Source: Actinacidiphila alni (GTDB lineage Bacteria > Actinomycetota > Actinomycetes > Streptomycetales > Streptomycetaceae). Taken from it: a stretch of 64,000 nucleotides of DNA. Of the stretch, positions 51,818-60,037 are shown piece after piece. The translations under genes and the position numbers were made by a program. Positions within the stretch are counted from its first letter, which is position 1, and every line of letters starts with the position of its first letter. The stretch covers positions 1 to 64,000 of the forward strand of contig NZ_FONG01000019.1 in assembly GCF_900112845.1 (NCBI RefSeq). The letters run 5' to 3'. The notes beneath the pieces were generated by a model. The model saw nothing but the letters and a program-made list of their open reading frames with translations, was not told the origin of the DNA and did no database searches.

Positions 51818-52438
51818 TCAGCCATCGCTCCCGGCCCGCTCCTCGCGTCGGCGGGCGTGGTGGCGGGCGACACGGGCGCGGTTGCCGCAGGAGGGCTTGC
51901 ACCACTCCTGGCGGGCGTGCTCCTTGACGAAGTAGCGGACGCAGCGCGGGGCCGGGCAGGCGCGCAGCAGTTCGCGGTCGGGGCCGGCGAGGAAGGCGAC
52001 GGCGGAGCGGGCGAGGGCGGCACCGAGCCGGTCGGCGGGCGCCGGGGAGCCGGGGACGGTGTGGCTTGCGACGGGGGCACCGTCGTCGGGCCAGTCCAGC
52101 CGGGGGGCGACGGGCGCCAGGGCGGACGCGGCGTTCAGCCGGTCGAGGGCCTGCCGGGCCGACGGCAGCCGGCCGGCGTCGGCGGAGCTGGGCGGGCCGG
52201 GCAGCACCGCGCGGGCGAAGAGCGCGCGGACCGCCGTGCGCACCTCGGCCACGGCGGTGCGCGCGGCCTCGTCGGCAGTGAACTCCGCGGCGACGGCGGC
52301 GTCTTCACCGAACGCCGCCGAGTGTGCGCGCACCCACCGGGTCAGGCCCGCGGCCTCCGCGAGGTCGTCGGCGACCCCGCCATGTCCGTCGTGGCGGATG
52401 GTGACGGCGAGGTCGAGCGCGAGATGATCACCGGACAT
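51818..52438 (-). CDS. CGNR zinc-finger/ABATE-domain regulator
   Basis: 206 residues. The C-terminal zinc finger reads CPAPRCVRYFVKEH...WCKPSCGNRARVARHHARRR, the CGNR motif of the family; the N-terminal part is the helical ABATE-like domain, thought to bind a small ligand. Presumably a transcription factor. TAGCAT ends six bases before ATG 52438, predicting a leaderless mRNA. It is divergent from pdxH across 50 bases with a TAATG/CATTA dyad, which it may bind. Confidence 0.88.
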   Translation of the reverse strand: MSGDHLALDLAVTIRHDGHGGVADDLAEAAGLTRWVRAHSAAFGEDAAVAAEFTADEAARTAVAEVRTAVRALFARAVLPGPPSSADAGRLPSARQALDRLNAASALAPVAPRLDWPDDGAPVASHTVPGSPAPADRLGAALARSAVAFLAGPDRELLRACPAPRCVRYFVKEHARQEWCKPSCGNRARVARHHARRREERAGSDG

Positions 52439-52442
52439 GGGC

Positions 52443-52469
52443 TAATGCTATCGTCGCCGTAAGCCATTA
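52443..52469. promoter_or_regulatory. Dyad in the CGNR/pdxH divergent region
   Basis: TAATG (52443-52447) and CATTA (52465-52469) form an inverted repeat with 17 bases between. One arm overlaps the CGNR gene -10 (TAGCAT on the minus strand, 52450-52445). Candidate operator for the CGNR regulator. Confidence 0.35.
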
Positions 52470-52488
52470 ACGAATGAGGGGGGTATGC

Positions 52489-53142
52489 GTGTCCGACCTC
52501 CGCGAGATCCTGCGCGGTCTCGCCGTTTTCGACGGCGATCTGCCGACCTTCGACGTGACGGAACTGCCCGCGGATCCGCACGAGTTGTTCACCGACTGGC
52601 TGCTGGCAGCGGTCGCGGCCGGAGTCCGCGAGCCGCACGCCATGACGCTCTCCACGCTCGGCGCGGACGGCGACCCCGCGGCCCGCGTGCTGATCGTCAA
52701 GAACGTCTCGGCGGCGGGCTGGGAATTCGCCTCCGACAGCGGCAGACGCAAGGGCCGGGAGCTGGCCGCCCACCCGGCGGCGGCGCTCACCTTCTACTGG
52801 TCCCCGCTCGCCCGCCAGGTGCGGGTCCGCGGCCGGGTCGCGTCACTGGGACCCGAGGCGAGCGCGGCGGACTTCCTGGCCCGCTCCCCCGGCGCCCGCG
52901 CCGAGGCCCTGCTCGGGCGGCAGAGCACCCCGCTGACCGGCCTCGCCGACCGTGACGCGGCCGTACGGGAGGCGGCGGAGCGGGTCGCGCGCGACCCGGG
53001 GCTGCTGGCCCCCGGCTGGACGCTGCACACACTGCGCGCCGAGAGCGTCGAATTCTGGCAGGGCGACCGGGACCGGCGGCACACCCGCGTCCTCTACACA
53101 CGCACCGACGACGGTTGGGAGAGTGGCCTGCTGTGGCCGTGA
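52489..53142 (+). CDS. pdxH: Pyridoxamine 5'-phosphate oxidase family protein (PdxH-like)
   Basis: 217 residues of the PNPOx fold: PHAMTLSTLGADGDPAARVLIVKNV (FMN-binding start), FASDSGRRKGRELAAHPAAALTFYWSPLARQVRVRGR and the C-terminal WTLHTLRAESVEFWQG region with the xRLHDR-equivalent as DRRHTRV. It would oxidise pyridoxine/pyridoxamine phosphate to PLP using FMN and oxygen. The N-terminus is shorter than E. coli PdxH, and some such Streptomyces proteins may be PdxH-like phenazine-type oxidases. GAGGGGGG precedes GTG 52489. The next gene overlaps its stop. Confidence 0.82.
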   Translation: MSDLREILRGLAVFDGDLPTFDVTELPADPHELFTDWLLAAVAAGVREPHAMTLSTLGADGDPAARVLIVKNVSAAGWEFASDSGRRKGRELAAHPAAALTFYWSPLARQVRVRGRVASLGPEASAADFLARSPGARAEALLGRQSTPLTGLADRDAAVREAAERVARDPGLLAPGWTLHTLRAESVEFWQGDRDRRHTRVLYTRTDDGWESGLLWP

Positions 53143-53840
53143 CCGGAGAGATCACCGGCGGACCGGAACTCGCGGCGGCGCTGGCCGCCGGGCAGACCCG
53201 GCTGCGCGCCCTGCTCGGCGGGCTCACCGACGACGACGCGCGGGCCCCGAGCGCCCTCCCCGGCTGGACCCGCGGCCATGTGCTCACCCACATCGAGGGC
53301 GTCGGTCTCGCGCTCGCCCGGCAGGCGCGCTACGCCAAGCGCGGCAAGCTGATCGAGGTGTACGACGGCGGCCGCGGCGCGCGGGACGCGGCCATCGAGG
53401 CCGGGCACGGCCGCCCGGCGGCGCGGCTGGCCGAAGCGCTGGGCGACGCGCTGGACGAGGCCGAGGCGTCCTGGGCGGCGGTCGGACCGGACGACTGGGA
53501 CCTGCCGGTGAGTTACCGCGACGGCACGGTGACGACGGCGGGCCTTGCCTGGTGGCGGGAGCTGGAGATCCACACCGCCGACGCCCTGCTCGGCCGGACC
53601 GCGGAGGACTGGTCGCCCGAACTGTGCACGCATCTGATCGGCTTCCTGTCCGCGCGGGTGCCGGACGGCATCCGGCTCACCCTCGGCCCGGCGGACGGCA
53701 GTTGGTCGTTCGTGCGGGGCGAGGGCACACCGGTCGCGGTGACCGGGCGTCCGGCCGACCTCGCCGCGTGGCTGGCCGGCCGCGTACCTCCCCGGCCGCT
53801 GACCGGCGATCCGCTTCCCACACTGGGCAGTTGGCCGTAG
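53133..53840 (+). CDS. Maleylpyruvate isomerase/MDMPI family protein
   Basis: About 235 residues of the DinB-like MDMPI fold: LPGWTRGHVLTHIEGVGLALARQ supplies the first metal-binding His (HVLTH), and the region ELEIHTADALLG the other helix; the C-terminal domain (FLSARVPDGIRLTL...) is also typical. These mycothiol-dependent or unrelated DinB-like enzymes include maleylpyruvate isomerases; the true substrate is unknown. Starts at GTG 53133 or 53139 (the latter overlaps the pdxH TGA as GTGA); GGGAG at 53117-53121 fits 53133 better. Co-transcribed with pdxH. Confidence 0.85.
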   Translation: MAVTGEITGGPELAAALAAGQTRLRALLGGLTDDDARAPSALPGWTRGHVLTHIEGVGLALARQARYAKRGKLIEVYDGGRGARDAAIEAGHGRPAARLAEALGDALDEAEASWAAVGPDDWDLPVSYRDGTVTTAGLAWWRELEIHTADALLGRTAEDWSPELCTHLIGFLSARVPDGIRLTLGPADGSWSFVRGEGTPVAVTGRPADLAAWLAGRVPPRPLTGDPLPTLGSWP

Positions 53841-53866
53841 AGAACCACGGCGCGCCGGAAAACGGC

Positions 53867-53918
53867 GGACGCCACCGGGGCCGTACGGCATGACGCGCGT
53901 ACGGCCGCGGCGGCGTCC
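53867..53918. terminator. Nested hairpin between convergent genes
   Basis: GGACGCC (53867-53873) pairs with GGCGTCC (53912-53918), and inside it GCCGTACG (53880-53887) pairs with CGTACGGC (53898-53905), separated by six-base internal loops. It lies between the MDMPI stop and the DUF397 stop and may terminate both. Confidence 0.7.
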
Positions 53919-53948
53919 GGTGTGTGCCGGGCCCGGGGGCGCGGGTGG

Positions 53949-54188
53949 TCAGGTGAGGTCGAACTCCCCGTCCCGCGCGCCCAGGACGAAGGCGCGCCAC
54001 TCGGCGGGGGTGAAGATCAGCGCGGGCCCGTCGGGATTGCGCCCGTCCCGCATCGCGATGTAGCCCTCGACAAAGGCGATCTGGACATCGCCGGTGCCCT
54101 GGCTGCTGGAAAGCCACTCCGCGTCCGTCAGGTCGACCTGCGGCTTCTTCCCGTTCGCCAACGGCTGTCCGATGGTGCTTTCGGCCAC
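53949..54188 (-). CDS. DUF397-domain protein
   Basis: 79 residues. The DUF397 motif core is present: WLSSSQGTGDVQIAFVEGYIAMRDGRNPDGPALIFTPAEWRAF. DUF397 is the BldB family domain; in Streptomyces these small proteins usually sit next to an XRE-type regulator. No such gene is adjacent here, so it is an orphan. GTG 54188 has GGAGGAG upstream. Confidence 0.93.
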   Translation of the reverse strand: MAESTIGQPLANGKKPQVDLTDAEWLSSSQGTGDVQIAFVEGYIAMRDGRNPDGPALIFTPAEWRAFVLGARDGEFDLT

Positions 54189-54357
54189 GTCCGCTCTCCT
54201 CCCACGTCGTCGTCCGCCACCAGCCTAGCCACCGGGGCGCATGCCCGCGCAAGTCCGCGAAATCAGCCTCTTTTGAGCCGGCTTTCGAGTAAAGGCCGTT
54301 CGCCGGCCCCGGTCGATCGCCGTACGTGGAACCAGGCCCGCCGGGTAGGGTCCCGGC

Positions 54358-54942
54358 ATGACCGTACATGATCACCAAGACGGCGCCGGCTCCTCCGCCC
54401 CGCTCTCGCCGCCGCCGCTCTCCCCCCGCCTCGATCCGGCGCGCACCGCGCTGATACTGGTCGATCTGATGGACCGGATCGTCGCGTTACCGCTCGCGCC
54501 GCACTCCGGACCCGAGGTGCTGGCCGCGGCGCTGCGGCTGGCCGGGACCTTCAGGGCGGCGGGCGCGACGGTCGTCGGCGTACGGGTGCACCGGCCGGGC
54601 CCGGCCGAACAGCCGCCGGGCAGCGACCTGGTGGAGGACATCGCCAAGGTCTGCGACCTGGTGGTCGTCAAGCAGACCGTCGGCGCCTTCCACGGGACCG
54701 GCCTGGACGAGCGGCTGCGCGAGCGCGGCATCGACACCCTCGTGCTGGCGGGTGTCGCCACCAACATGGGAGTGGAGTCCACCGCGCGCGCCGCGGCCGA
54801 CCACGGTTACGGGCTGGTCTTCGCCGAGGACGCGATGTCCGGCCTCACGGCCGCCGAGCACCGCTCGGCGGTCTCGCTCGACTTCCCCCGCTTCGGCACC
54901 GTCGTGACCACCGGGCAGGTGCGGTTCACCGACGGCGGCTGA
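54358..54942 (+). CDS. Isochorismatase-fold hydrolase lacking the catalytic Cys
   Basis: 194 residues. The fold shows LILVDLMD (catalytic Asp), VVVKQTVGAFHGTGL (catalytic Lys) and LAGVATNMGVESTARAA, where the usual Cys of cysteine hydrolases is Gly. EntB-type isochorismatases also lack the Cys, so enol-ether hydrolysis is possible, but no isochorismate genes are near. TAGGGT ends six bases before ATG 54358 and predicts a leaderless mRNA. Alone on this strand between the DUF397 and TetR genes. Confidence 0.85.
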   Translation: MTVHDHQDGAGSSAPLSPPPLSPRLDPARTALILVDLMDRIVALPLAPHSGPEVLAAALRLAGTFRAAGATVVGVRVHRPGPAEQPPGSDLVEDIAKVCDLVVVKQTVGAFHGTGLDERLRERGIDTLVLAGVATNMGVESTARAAADHGYGLVFAEDAMSGLTAAEHRSAVSLDFPRFGTVVTTGQVRFTDGG

Positions 54943-55004
54943 CGTACCCGGCGCGTCCGCGCGTGGCGGCGGGGCGGCCCGCCGCCGCACTCTCTCCTGG
55001 TTTC

Positions 55005-55024
55005 TGTACCTACTAGTATGTACA
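55005..55024. promoter_or_regulatory. TetR operator overlapping its own promoter
   Basis: A 20-bp sequence beginning TGTAC and ending GTACA is palindromic at 18 of 20 positions, with core TACTAGTA (55011-55018). It overlaps the -10 TACACT (55021-55026) of the TetR gene, so a bound repressor would block transcription. Confidence 0.75.
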
Positions 55025-55032
55025 CTCACCGT

Positions 55033-55608
55033 ATGGACACGGCGGAACGATTGATCGAGAGCGCCCAGGAACTGCTCTGGGAACGCGGTTACGTCGGCAC
55101 GAGCCCGAAGGCCATCCAGGAGCGGGCGAACGCCGGGCAGGGCAGCATGTACCACCACTTCCGGGGCAAGCCGGATCTGGCGGTGACCGCGATGCGGCGC
55201 AGCGCGGGTCGGCTCAGGGCGCAGGCCGAGGAGCAGATGGCCGGCGGCGGCACGGCGGTCGGGAAGGCGTCGGCGTATCTGCTGCGCGAGCGGGACGCGC
55301 TGCGCGGCTGCCGGGTCGGCCGGATGGCCATGGACCCGGACGTCATCGACAGCGCGGAACTGCGGCAGCCGGTCGCGGAGACCTTCGACTGGCTGTGCGG
55401 CCGGCTCGCCGGGATCATCGCCGATGGCGTGCGCGCAGGTGAACTGCGCACCGGGCTCGACCCGGCCGACACGGCGGCCGCGATCGTCGCCGTCGTGCAG
55501 GGCGGCTACGTCCTGGCGCGCGCCGCCGGTTCGCAGGAGCCGTTCGACCGCGCCGTCCGCGGCGCGGTGGCCCTGCTCGCGGCGGCCCGCGCGGACGCCG
55601 GCGCCTGA
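55033..55608 (+). CDS. TetR-family regulator
   Basis: 191 residues. The N-terminal HTH is clear (LIESAQELLWERGYVGTSPKAIQERANAGQGSMYHHF), and the C-terminal part has the TetR_C_6-type WLCGRLAGIIADGVRAGELR. It presumably represses its own gene and the three following ones. ATG 55033 sits six bases after TACACT, so a leaderless mRNA is likely, and the palindrome at 55005-55024 overlaps that -10. ATG 55018 in the same frame lies inside the operator and is not used. Confidence 0.9.
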   Translation: MDTAERLIESAQELLWERGYVGTSPKAIQERANAGQGSMYHHFRGKPDLAVTAMRRSAGRLRAQAEEQMAGGGTAVGKASAYLLRERDALRGCRVGRMAMDPDVIDSAELRQPVAETFDWLCGRLAGIIADGVRAGELRTGLDPADTAAAIVAVVQGGYVLARAAGSQEPFDRAVRGAVALLAAARADAGA

Positions 55609-55742
55609 GCCGCGTCCCGGCCGCCCGACACGCCCCGGCCCTGCCATCGACGCCCGCGCCGGGCACGCCCGGGCAAGGGCGCACCTCCGTCCCACCGACC
55701 CGCGCCCGACACCGACGCCGCACTCATGGGGAGCCAGCGACC

Positions 55743-56330
55743 GTGCACGCGATGAACTACCGCATCACCCTGCCCGCCGACTACGACATGGCGGTGATCC
55801 GGCGCCGGGTCGCGGGCCGGGGCCACCTCCTCGATGACTTCCCCGGTCTCGGCGCCAAGGCGTATCTGATCCGTGAACAGGGCGTGGACGGCTCGCCGGT
55901 CAATCAATATGCGCCGTTCTACCTGTGGAACAGCCCGCGGGCCATGAACAGCTTCCTGTGGGGGCCCGGATTCCAGGGCCTGGTCGCCGACTTCGGCCGC
56001 CCGGTGGTCGAGCACTGGACGGGGCTCGGCTTCGCCCGCGGGCCGGCCTTCGGATCGGTGCCGCGCGCCGCGACCCGCCGCGCGTGGGCGCTGGACCCGA
56101 CCACCGAGCCCGCCACGGCCGTCCATGCCGCGCTCGCGGAACTGCCCGCGCTCGCGGCCCGCCCCGGCACGCACAGCGTCGCGCTCGCCGTGGATCCGCG
56201 CCAGTGGGAGCTGGTGCGCTTCACCCTCCACGAGAACACGGCGCCGCCCGAGCCGGACGCCGACCGCTACCAGGTGCTGCATCTGTCGGCGCCGGAACTC
56301 CACGACATCGGGACGGGACAGCAATGGTGA
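55743..56330 (+). CDS. DUF4865 family protein
   Basis: 195 residues of the DUF4865 family (YRITLPADYDMAVIRRRVAGRG at the start, VNQYAPFYLWNSPRAMNSFLWG and W-x-P-x-F-x-GLV in the middle); function unknown, possibly a dimeric alpha-beta barrel-like fold. GTG 55743 has GGGGAG nine bases upstream; ATG 55752 is further away. Its stop overlaps the start of the next gene by seven bases. It lies 134 bases after the TetR gene. Confidence 0.85.
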   Translation: MHAMNYRITLPADYDMAVIRRRVAGRGHLLDDFPGLGAKAYLIREQGVDGSPVNQYAPFYLWNSPRAMNSFLWGPGFQGLVADFGRPVVEHWTGLGFARGPAFGSVPRAATRRAWALDPTTEPATAVHAALAELPALAARPGTHSVALAVDPRQWELVRFTLHENTAPPEPDADRYQVLHLSAPELHDIGTGQQW

Positions 56331-56773
56331 TGCGACCGAGCACGATCGACCGCGAGGCCGGCTACCGGCTGCTGGCCGAAATGGCGGGCCCGGCGACCGT
56401 CGAGTCCACCCTCACCGGCCTCGACACCCTCGCCCCCGGTTTCCCCGACTGGATCGTCACCGCCCTGTTCGGCGGCACCTACCAGCGCGAGGGCATCGCC
56501 CTGCGGGACCGGCAGATCGCCAATCTGGCGGCGCTGACCGCGCTCGGCGGGGTCGAACCGCAGCTCGACGACCATGTCCGCAACAGCCTGCGGATCGGCA
56601 TGTCACCGCGCGAGATCGTCGAGGTGATGGTGCACCTCGCGCCGTACGTCGGCGTCCCGAAGGCACTGGCCGGGCTGCGGGTGGCGGCGGCCGTGCTCGA
56701 GGAGACCGGCGCCGGCACCGTCGGCGACGGGACCGCCTCGCGGGACACCGACGACGGCGGGAGCACGGCATGA
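56324..56773 (+). CDS. Carboxymuconolactone decarboxylase family protein
   Basis: 149 residues of the CMD/AhpD-like fold: LRDRQIANLAALTALGGVEPQLDDHVRNSLRIGMSPREIVEVMVHLAPYVGVPKAL carries the family segment with the catalytic HL-APY-GVPKA pattern, but no CxxC pair, so it is of the decarboxylase/isomerase type rather than a peroxidase. ATG 56324 overlaps the DUF4865 stop; its own stop overlaps the next ATG (56770-56773). Confidence 0.9.
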   Translation: MVMRPSTIDREAGYRLLAEMAGPATVESTLTGLDTLAPGFPDWIVTALFGGTYQREGIALRDRQIANLAALTALGGVEPQLDDHVRNSLRIGMSPREIVEVMVHLAPYVGVPKALAGLRVAAAVLEETGAGTVGDGTASRDTDDGGSTA

Positions 56774-57717
56774 GAGCGGTCCGCACCGTCCTCGGCGACC
56801 TCGCGCCCGACCGTCTCGGCGTGTGCGACGCCCATGACCACCTCTTCCTGCGCATCCCCGCCCTCGCGGGCCAGGAGCTGGACGATCCGGCCGCGGCCGA
56901 GGGCGAGTTGGCGGCCTTCGGTGCCCTCGGCGGGGCCGCGGTCGCGCAGTGGACGCCCTTCGGCATCGGCCGCAGGGCCGCCGGTCTGCCCGCGCTGTCC
57001 CGCGCGACGGGGGTGCACCTGGTGGCGGCGACCGGCCTGCACCAGGCCGCGCACTACCCGCCGGAGCTGCTGGAGCGGCTGCACAAGGACGGTCTCGCGG
57101 ACTTCTTCGTCGCCGAGCTGACCCGCGGGATGCTGGACGGCGACGACCCGGACGGTCCGCGCGGCACCGCGCGGGCGGGCATGATCAAGGTCGCCGGGAT
57201 GTTCCACGGTCTCGACGGTCACGCCCTGCGGGTACTCGCGGCGGCGGCCGAGGCGCATCACGCCACGGGCGCGCCGATCGGCGTCCACCACGAGATGGGC
57301 ACCGCCGCGGTCGACGTCCTCGGGGTGCTGCACGGCGAATGGGGCGTGCCGGCCGACAGCATCCTGCTGGGCCACCTCAACCGCTTCCCCGACCCCGGTG
57401 TGCACCGTGAACTGGCCGCGTCCGGTGCCTTCCTGGCCTTCGACGGTCCGTCGCGGGCCCACCACGCCACGGACTGGCGGACGGTCGAGTGCCTGGTGGC
57501 GCTGGCCGCCGCCGGGCACACCGGTCAGCTGCTCCTCGGCGGCGACACGACCACGGCCGGGGCGCGCGCCTTGACCGGCGGCGGTCCCGGCATGCCCTAC
57601 CTGCTGCGGACGCTCCGGCCGCGGCTGGAGCGGGAGTTGGGCGGCGAGGCGGCCGAAGCCGTCTTCGTGACCAATCCGGCGCGCGCCCTGTCCGCGCGGT
57701 GGCGCGACGACCCCTGA
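56770..57717 (+). CDS. Phosphotriesterase-family metal hydrolase
   Basis: 315 residues. The PTE/amidohydrolase barrel shows AHDHLF (His22, His24), GMIKVAG with Lys140 as the metal-bridging residue, GVHHEMG (His) and LLGHLNRF (His), then LLLGGDTT with the catalytic Asp. Members hydrolyse lactones or phosphoesters. It is shorter than typical PTE and the N-terminal strand is compact. Translationally coupled to the CMD gene (ATGA overlap). Confidence 0.9.
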   Translation: MRAVRTVLGDLAPDRLGVCDAHDHLFLRIPALAGQELDDPAAAEGELAAFGALGGAAVAQWTPFGIGRRAAGLPALSRATGVHLVAATGLHQAAHYPPELLERLHKDGLADFFVAELTRGMLDGDDPDGPRGTARAGMIKVAGMFHGLDGHALRVLAAAAEAHHATGAPIGVHHEMGTAAVDVLGVLHGEWGVPADSILLGHLNRFPDPGVHRELAASGAFLAFDGPSRAHHATDWRTVECLVALAAAGHTGQLLLGGDTTTAGARALTGGGPGMPYLLRTLRPRLERELGGEAAEAVFVTNPARALSARWRDDP

Positions 57718-57726
57718 CCGGCAGAC

Positions 57727-58650
57727 CTACGGGGCGGCCGGCGCGCCGTGGGCGAGGTCGGCGATCACGGCGGCGTGATCCGACGGCAGCACACCGTCGA
57801 TCCGCCGGTCCCCGGCCCTGCGGGCGTACTGGATGGCGCCGCGCGCGCCGGCGACGTCCGGCATGCCGACGAAGATGTAGTCGAGGCAGGTCGGCCGGGC
57901 GCCGAAGTTCACCGAGTCCTCGTGGGCGAGGTCCCATGTGCCCTGTGGCAGCGCGGGGTCGGCGAACCGCCAGGCGTCGAGCAGCACCAGGCCCGGCACG
58001 GCGGGCGCCGTCTTGTAGCCGCCCATCAGCCGGATCTCGTCGAAGTCCGGTTCCGCGTTGAAGTCCCCGGTGACGACCGGCGGATGACCGCCGTCCGGCG
58101 TGTGCCGCGCGACGAAGGCGGCCAGCTCCCGCACCTGGAGGCAGCGCACCGCGGATTCCGCCGGTCCCGAGTTCAGATGGGTGGTGAAGAACGGCAGCGG
58201 CCCCGCGGGGGTGTCGATCAGGGCGTGCAGCGCCGTCTTGCCGTCGTCGGACGCCTGGCCCGCGGGCAGCCGCCGCTCGGCGGTCGCCAGGATCGGATGG
58301 CGGCTGAGCACGGCGATCCCGACGTCCACGCTGGTGTCCCCGCCGTTGCGGCTGTGCCAGCGGTCCTGCGCCCGGCCGCGCGACCAGGCCCAGTGCATGC
58401 CCAGTTCGGCGGCGAGCCAGCCGGCCATGTTCTCGTCCGGGTCCGCCCACACCTCCTGCAGGCCGACCACGTCGGGGCGGGTCTCCTCCAGGGTCCGCAG
58501 GATCGCGGTGCGGCGTTCGCGCCAGGAACCGAAGCGCCACCAGAGGTTCCAGGTCATGATCCGGGTACTGCCGGGCGCGGGGCCGTCCGCGCGGCCGCGG
58601 CCGTCCGTACCGCCCGCCCCACCGGAGCCGAGACCGATGCCGTTATTCAT
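57727..58650 (-). CDS. Endonuclease/exonuclease/phosphatase (EEP) family protein
   Basis: 307 residues. EEP-fold motifs: MTWNLWW, VVGLQEVW (Glu), FFTTHLNSG, VVTGDFNAEPD (Asp/Asn), and PSDHAAVIADL (catalytic Asp-His) at the end. It cleaves phosphodiester or phosphomonoester bonds; substrate unknown (sphingomyelinase-like or nuclease-like). No signal peptide. ATG 58650 has GAGGGGAAC upstream. Divergent from the CPT-like gene by 35 bases. Confidence 0.88.
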   Translation of the reverse strand: MNNGIGLGSGGAGGTDGRGRADGPAPGSTRIMTWNLWWRFGSWRERRTAILRTLEETRPDVVGLQEVWADPDENMAGWLAAELGMHWAWSRGRAQDRWHSRNGGDTSVDVGIAVLSRHPILATAERRLPAGQASDDGKTALHALIDTPAGPLPFFTTHLNSGPAESAVRCLQVRELAAFVARHTPDGGHPPVVTGDFNAEPDFDEIRLMGGYKTAPAVPGLVLLDAWRFADPALPQGTWDLAHEDSVNFGARPTCLDYIFVGMPDVAGARGAIQYARRAGDRRIDGVLPSDHAAVIADLAHGAPAAP

Positions 58651-58685
58651 TCGCCGGTTCCCCTCGTCGCACCTAGCGTGGCGGT

Positions 58686-59222
58686 ATGTCCACTGCGGTG
58701 ATCATTCTCAACGGCGGATCCAGTTCCGGGAAGTCCGGGATCGCCCGGCGACTCCAGGACGTGCTGGAGCGGCCGTGGCTGACCTTCGGCGCGGACACGC
58801 TGGTCGAGGCGCTGCCCGCGGTGCTCCGCGACGGGAGCGGGGGGATCTCCTTCGCCGCCGACGGCTCGGTGTCCACCGGCGCGGAATTCCGGCGGCTGGA
58901 CATCGCCTGGTCCCTGGGCATCGCGGCGATGGCCAGGGCGGGCGCCCGGATCGTCGTGGACGAGATCTTCCTCGGCGGCCCGGCCTCGCAGGACCGCTGG
59001 CGCACCGCGCTGACCGGTCTCGACGTGCTGTGGGTCGGGGTGCGCTGCGACCCGGACGTCGCGGCGGCGCGTGAGGCCGCCCGTGGCGACCGCACCCCCG
59101 GCATGGCCCGCGCCCAGGCGGAATCGGTGCACCGCGGCATGGTCTACGACCTGGAGGTCGACACCGGCGCCGGCGATCCGCTGACCTGCGCCCGTACGAT
59201 CGCCGCCCGCGTCACCGTTTGA
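58686..59222 (+). CDS. Chloramphenicol phosphotransferase-like kinase
   Basis: 178 residues. Walker A LNGGSSSGKS and the following ADTLVEALP and VDEIFLGG segments match CPT, which phosphorylates the 3-hydroxyl of chloramphenicol. Many CPT-like proteins are of unknown substrate, so a resistance role is possible but not shown. TAGCGT ends six bases before ATG 58686, predicting leaderless transcription. Confidence 0.85.
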   Translation: MSTAVIILNGGSSSGKSGIARRLQDVLERPWLTFGADTLVEALPAVLRDGSGGISFAADGSVSTGAEFRRLDIAWSLGIAAMARAGARIVVDEIFLGGPASQDRWRTALTGLDVLWVGVRCDPDVAAAREAARGDRTPGMARAQAESVHRGMVYDLEVDTGAGDPLTCARTIAARVTV

Positions 59223-59238
59223 CGGCCGCCGTCCCGGT

Positions 59239-59952
59239 TCACCAGGCGGCAGCGGCCGCCCCGGGCAGGAAGGCCCGCAGTTCGCGGAGGACGTCGGCGG
59301 GCCGTTCGTCGTGCACCATGTGGCCGGCGTCAATGGTGGTCAGCCGGCAGTCGGGGATGCGGTCCGCGACCCGCGCGAGCTGGTCCTGCCGCAGGTGGCT
59401 GCGCGGGCCGCCCGCGATCAGCAGCGTGGGCGCGGTGATCGCGGTCAGCTCCTGCCACCAGGCCGGGTCCGGCGCATTGCGCTGCACGGCGACGGCGGGC
59501 AGCAGCCGCCAGTCGTACGGTGTCGGCTCGTCGGGGGCGGCGGCCGGGACGGGACGCGGCGGATCGGCGGGGAAGGGCAGCGGGCCCTCTTCGAGCACCA
59601 GCCGCCGTACGGCGTCCGGCCGGGCCATGGCGACCAGGGAGGCGGTCACCGCGCCGAGCGAATGCCCGATCAGCGTCACCTCGTTCAGGCCCAGCGCGTC
59701 GAGGAAGCCGAGCACGTCGTCCCGGAGCAGTTCGAAGGAGTAGCTGCCGGGGTGCTCGCTTGCGCCGTGGCCGCGCAGGTCGAGGGCGTGGCAGCGGTAT
59801 CCGTCGGCGGCGAGCGCGGCCGTGACCGCCCGCCAGGACGTACGGTCCTCGCCGAGCGCGTGCAGCAGCACGGCGGGCGGCCCGTCCACGGGTCCCGCGC
59901 TCTCGTACGCCAGCCGTACTCCTGCCACCTCGACGTGCGCGATGTCGTTCAT
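59239..59952 (-). CDS. Alpha/beta hydrolase
   Basis: 237 residues. The nucleophile elbow is GHSLGAVTA (Ser), the oxyanion strand VLLHALGED, LDLRGHGAS is typical, and the catalytic His lies in IDAGHMVHD. Esterase or related hydrolase of unknown substrate, cytosolic. TACCGT ends six bases before ATG 59952 and predicts a leaderless mRNA. It converges with the CPT-like gene. Confidence 0.88.
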   Translation of the reverse strand: MNDIAHVEVAGVRLAYESAGPVDGPPAVLLHALGEDRTSWRAVTAALAADGYRCHALDLRGHGASEHPGSYSFELLRDDVLGFLDALGLNEVTLIGHSLGAVTASLVAMARPDAVRRLVLEEGPLPFPADPPRPVPAAAPDEPTPYDWRLLPAVAVQRNAPDPAWWQELTAITAPTLLIAGGPRSHLRQDQLARVADRIPDCRLTTIDAGHMVHDERPADVLRELRAFLPGAAAAAW

Positions 59953-60037
59953 ACGCCCACGGTAGGCGGGCGCACACCGCTCGCGGCGGACGTTCGCGCC
60001 CGGCCCAATGCGCAGGGCCTCCCGCCGCACGCGCGCT

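Noticed and set aside
58686..59222. Chloramphenicol resistance gene
   Set aside because: CPT-like fold is clear, but many family members have other substrates and nothing nearby suggests resistance.
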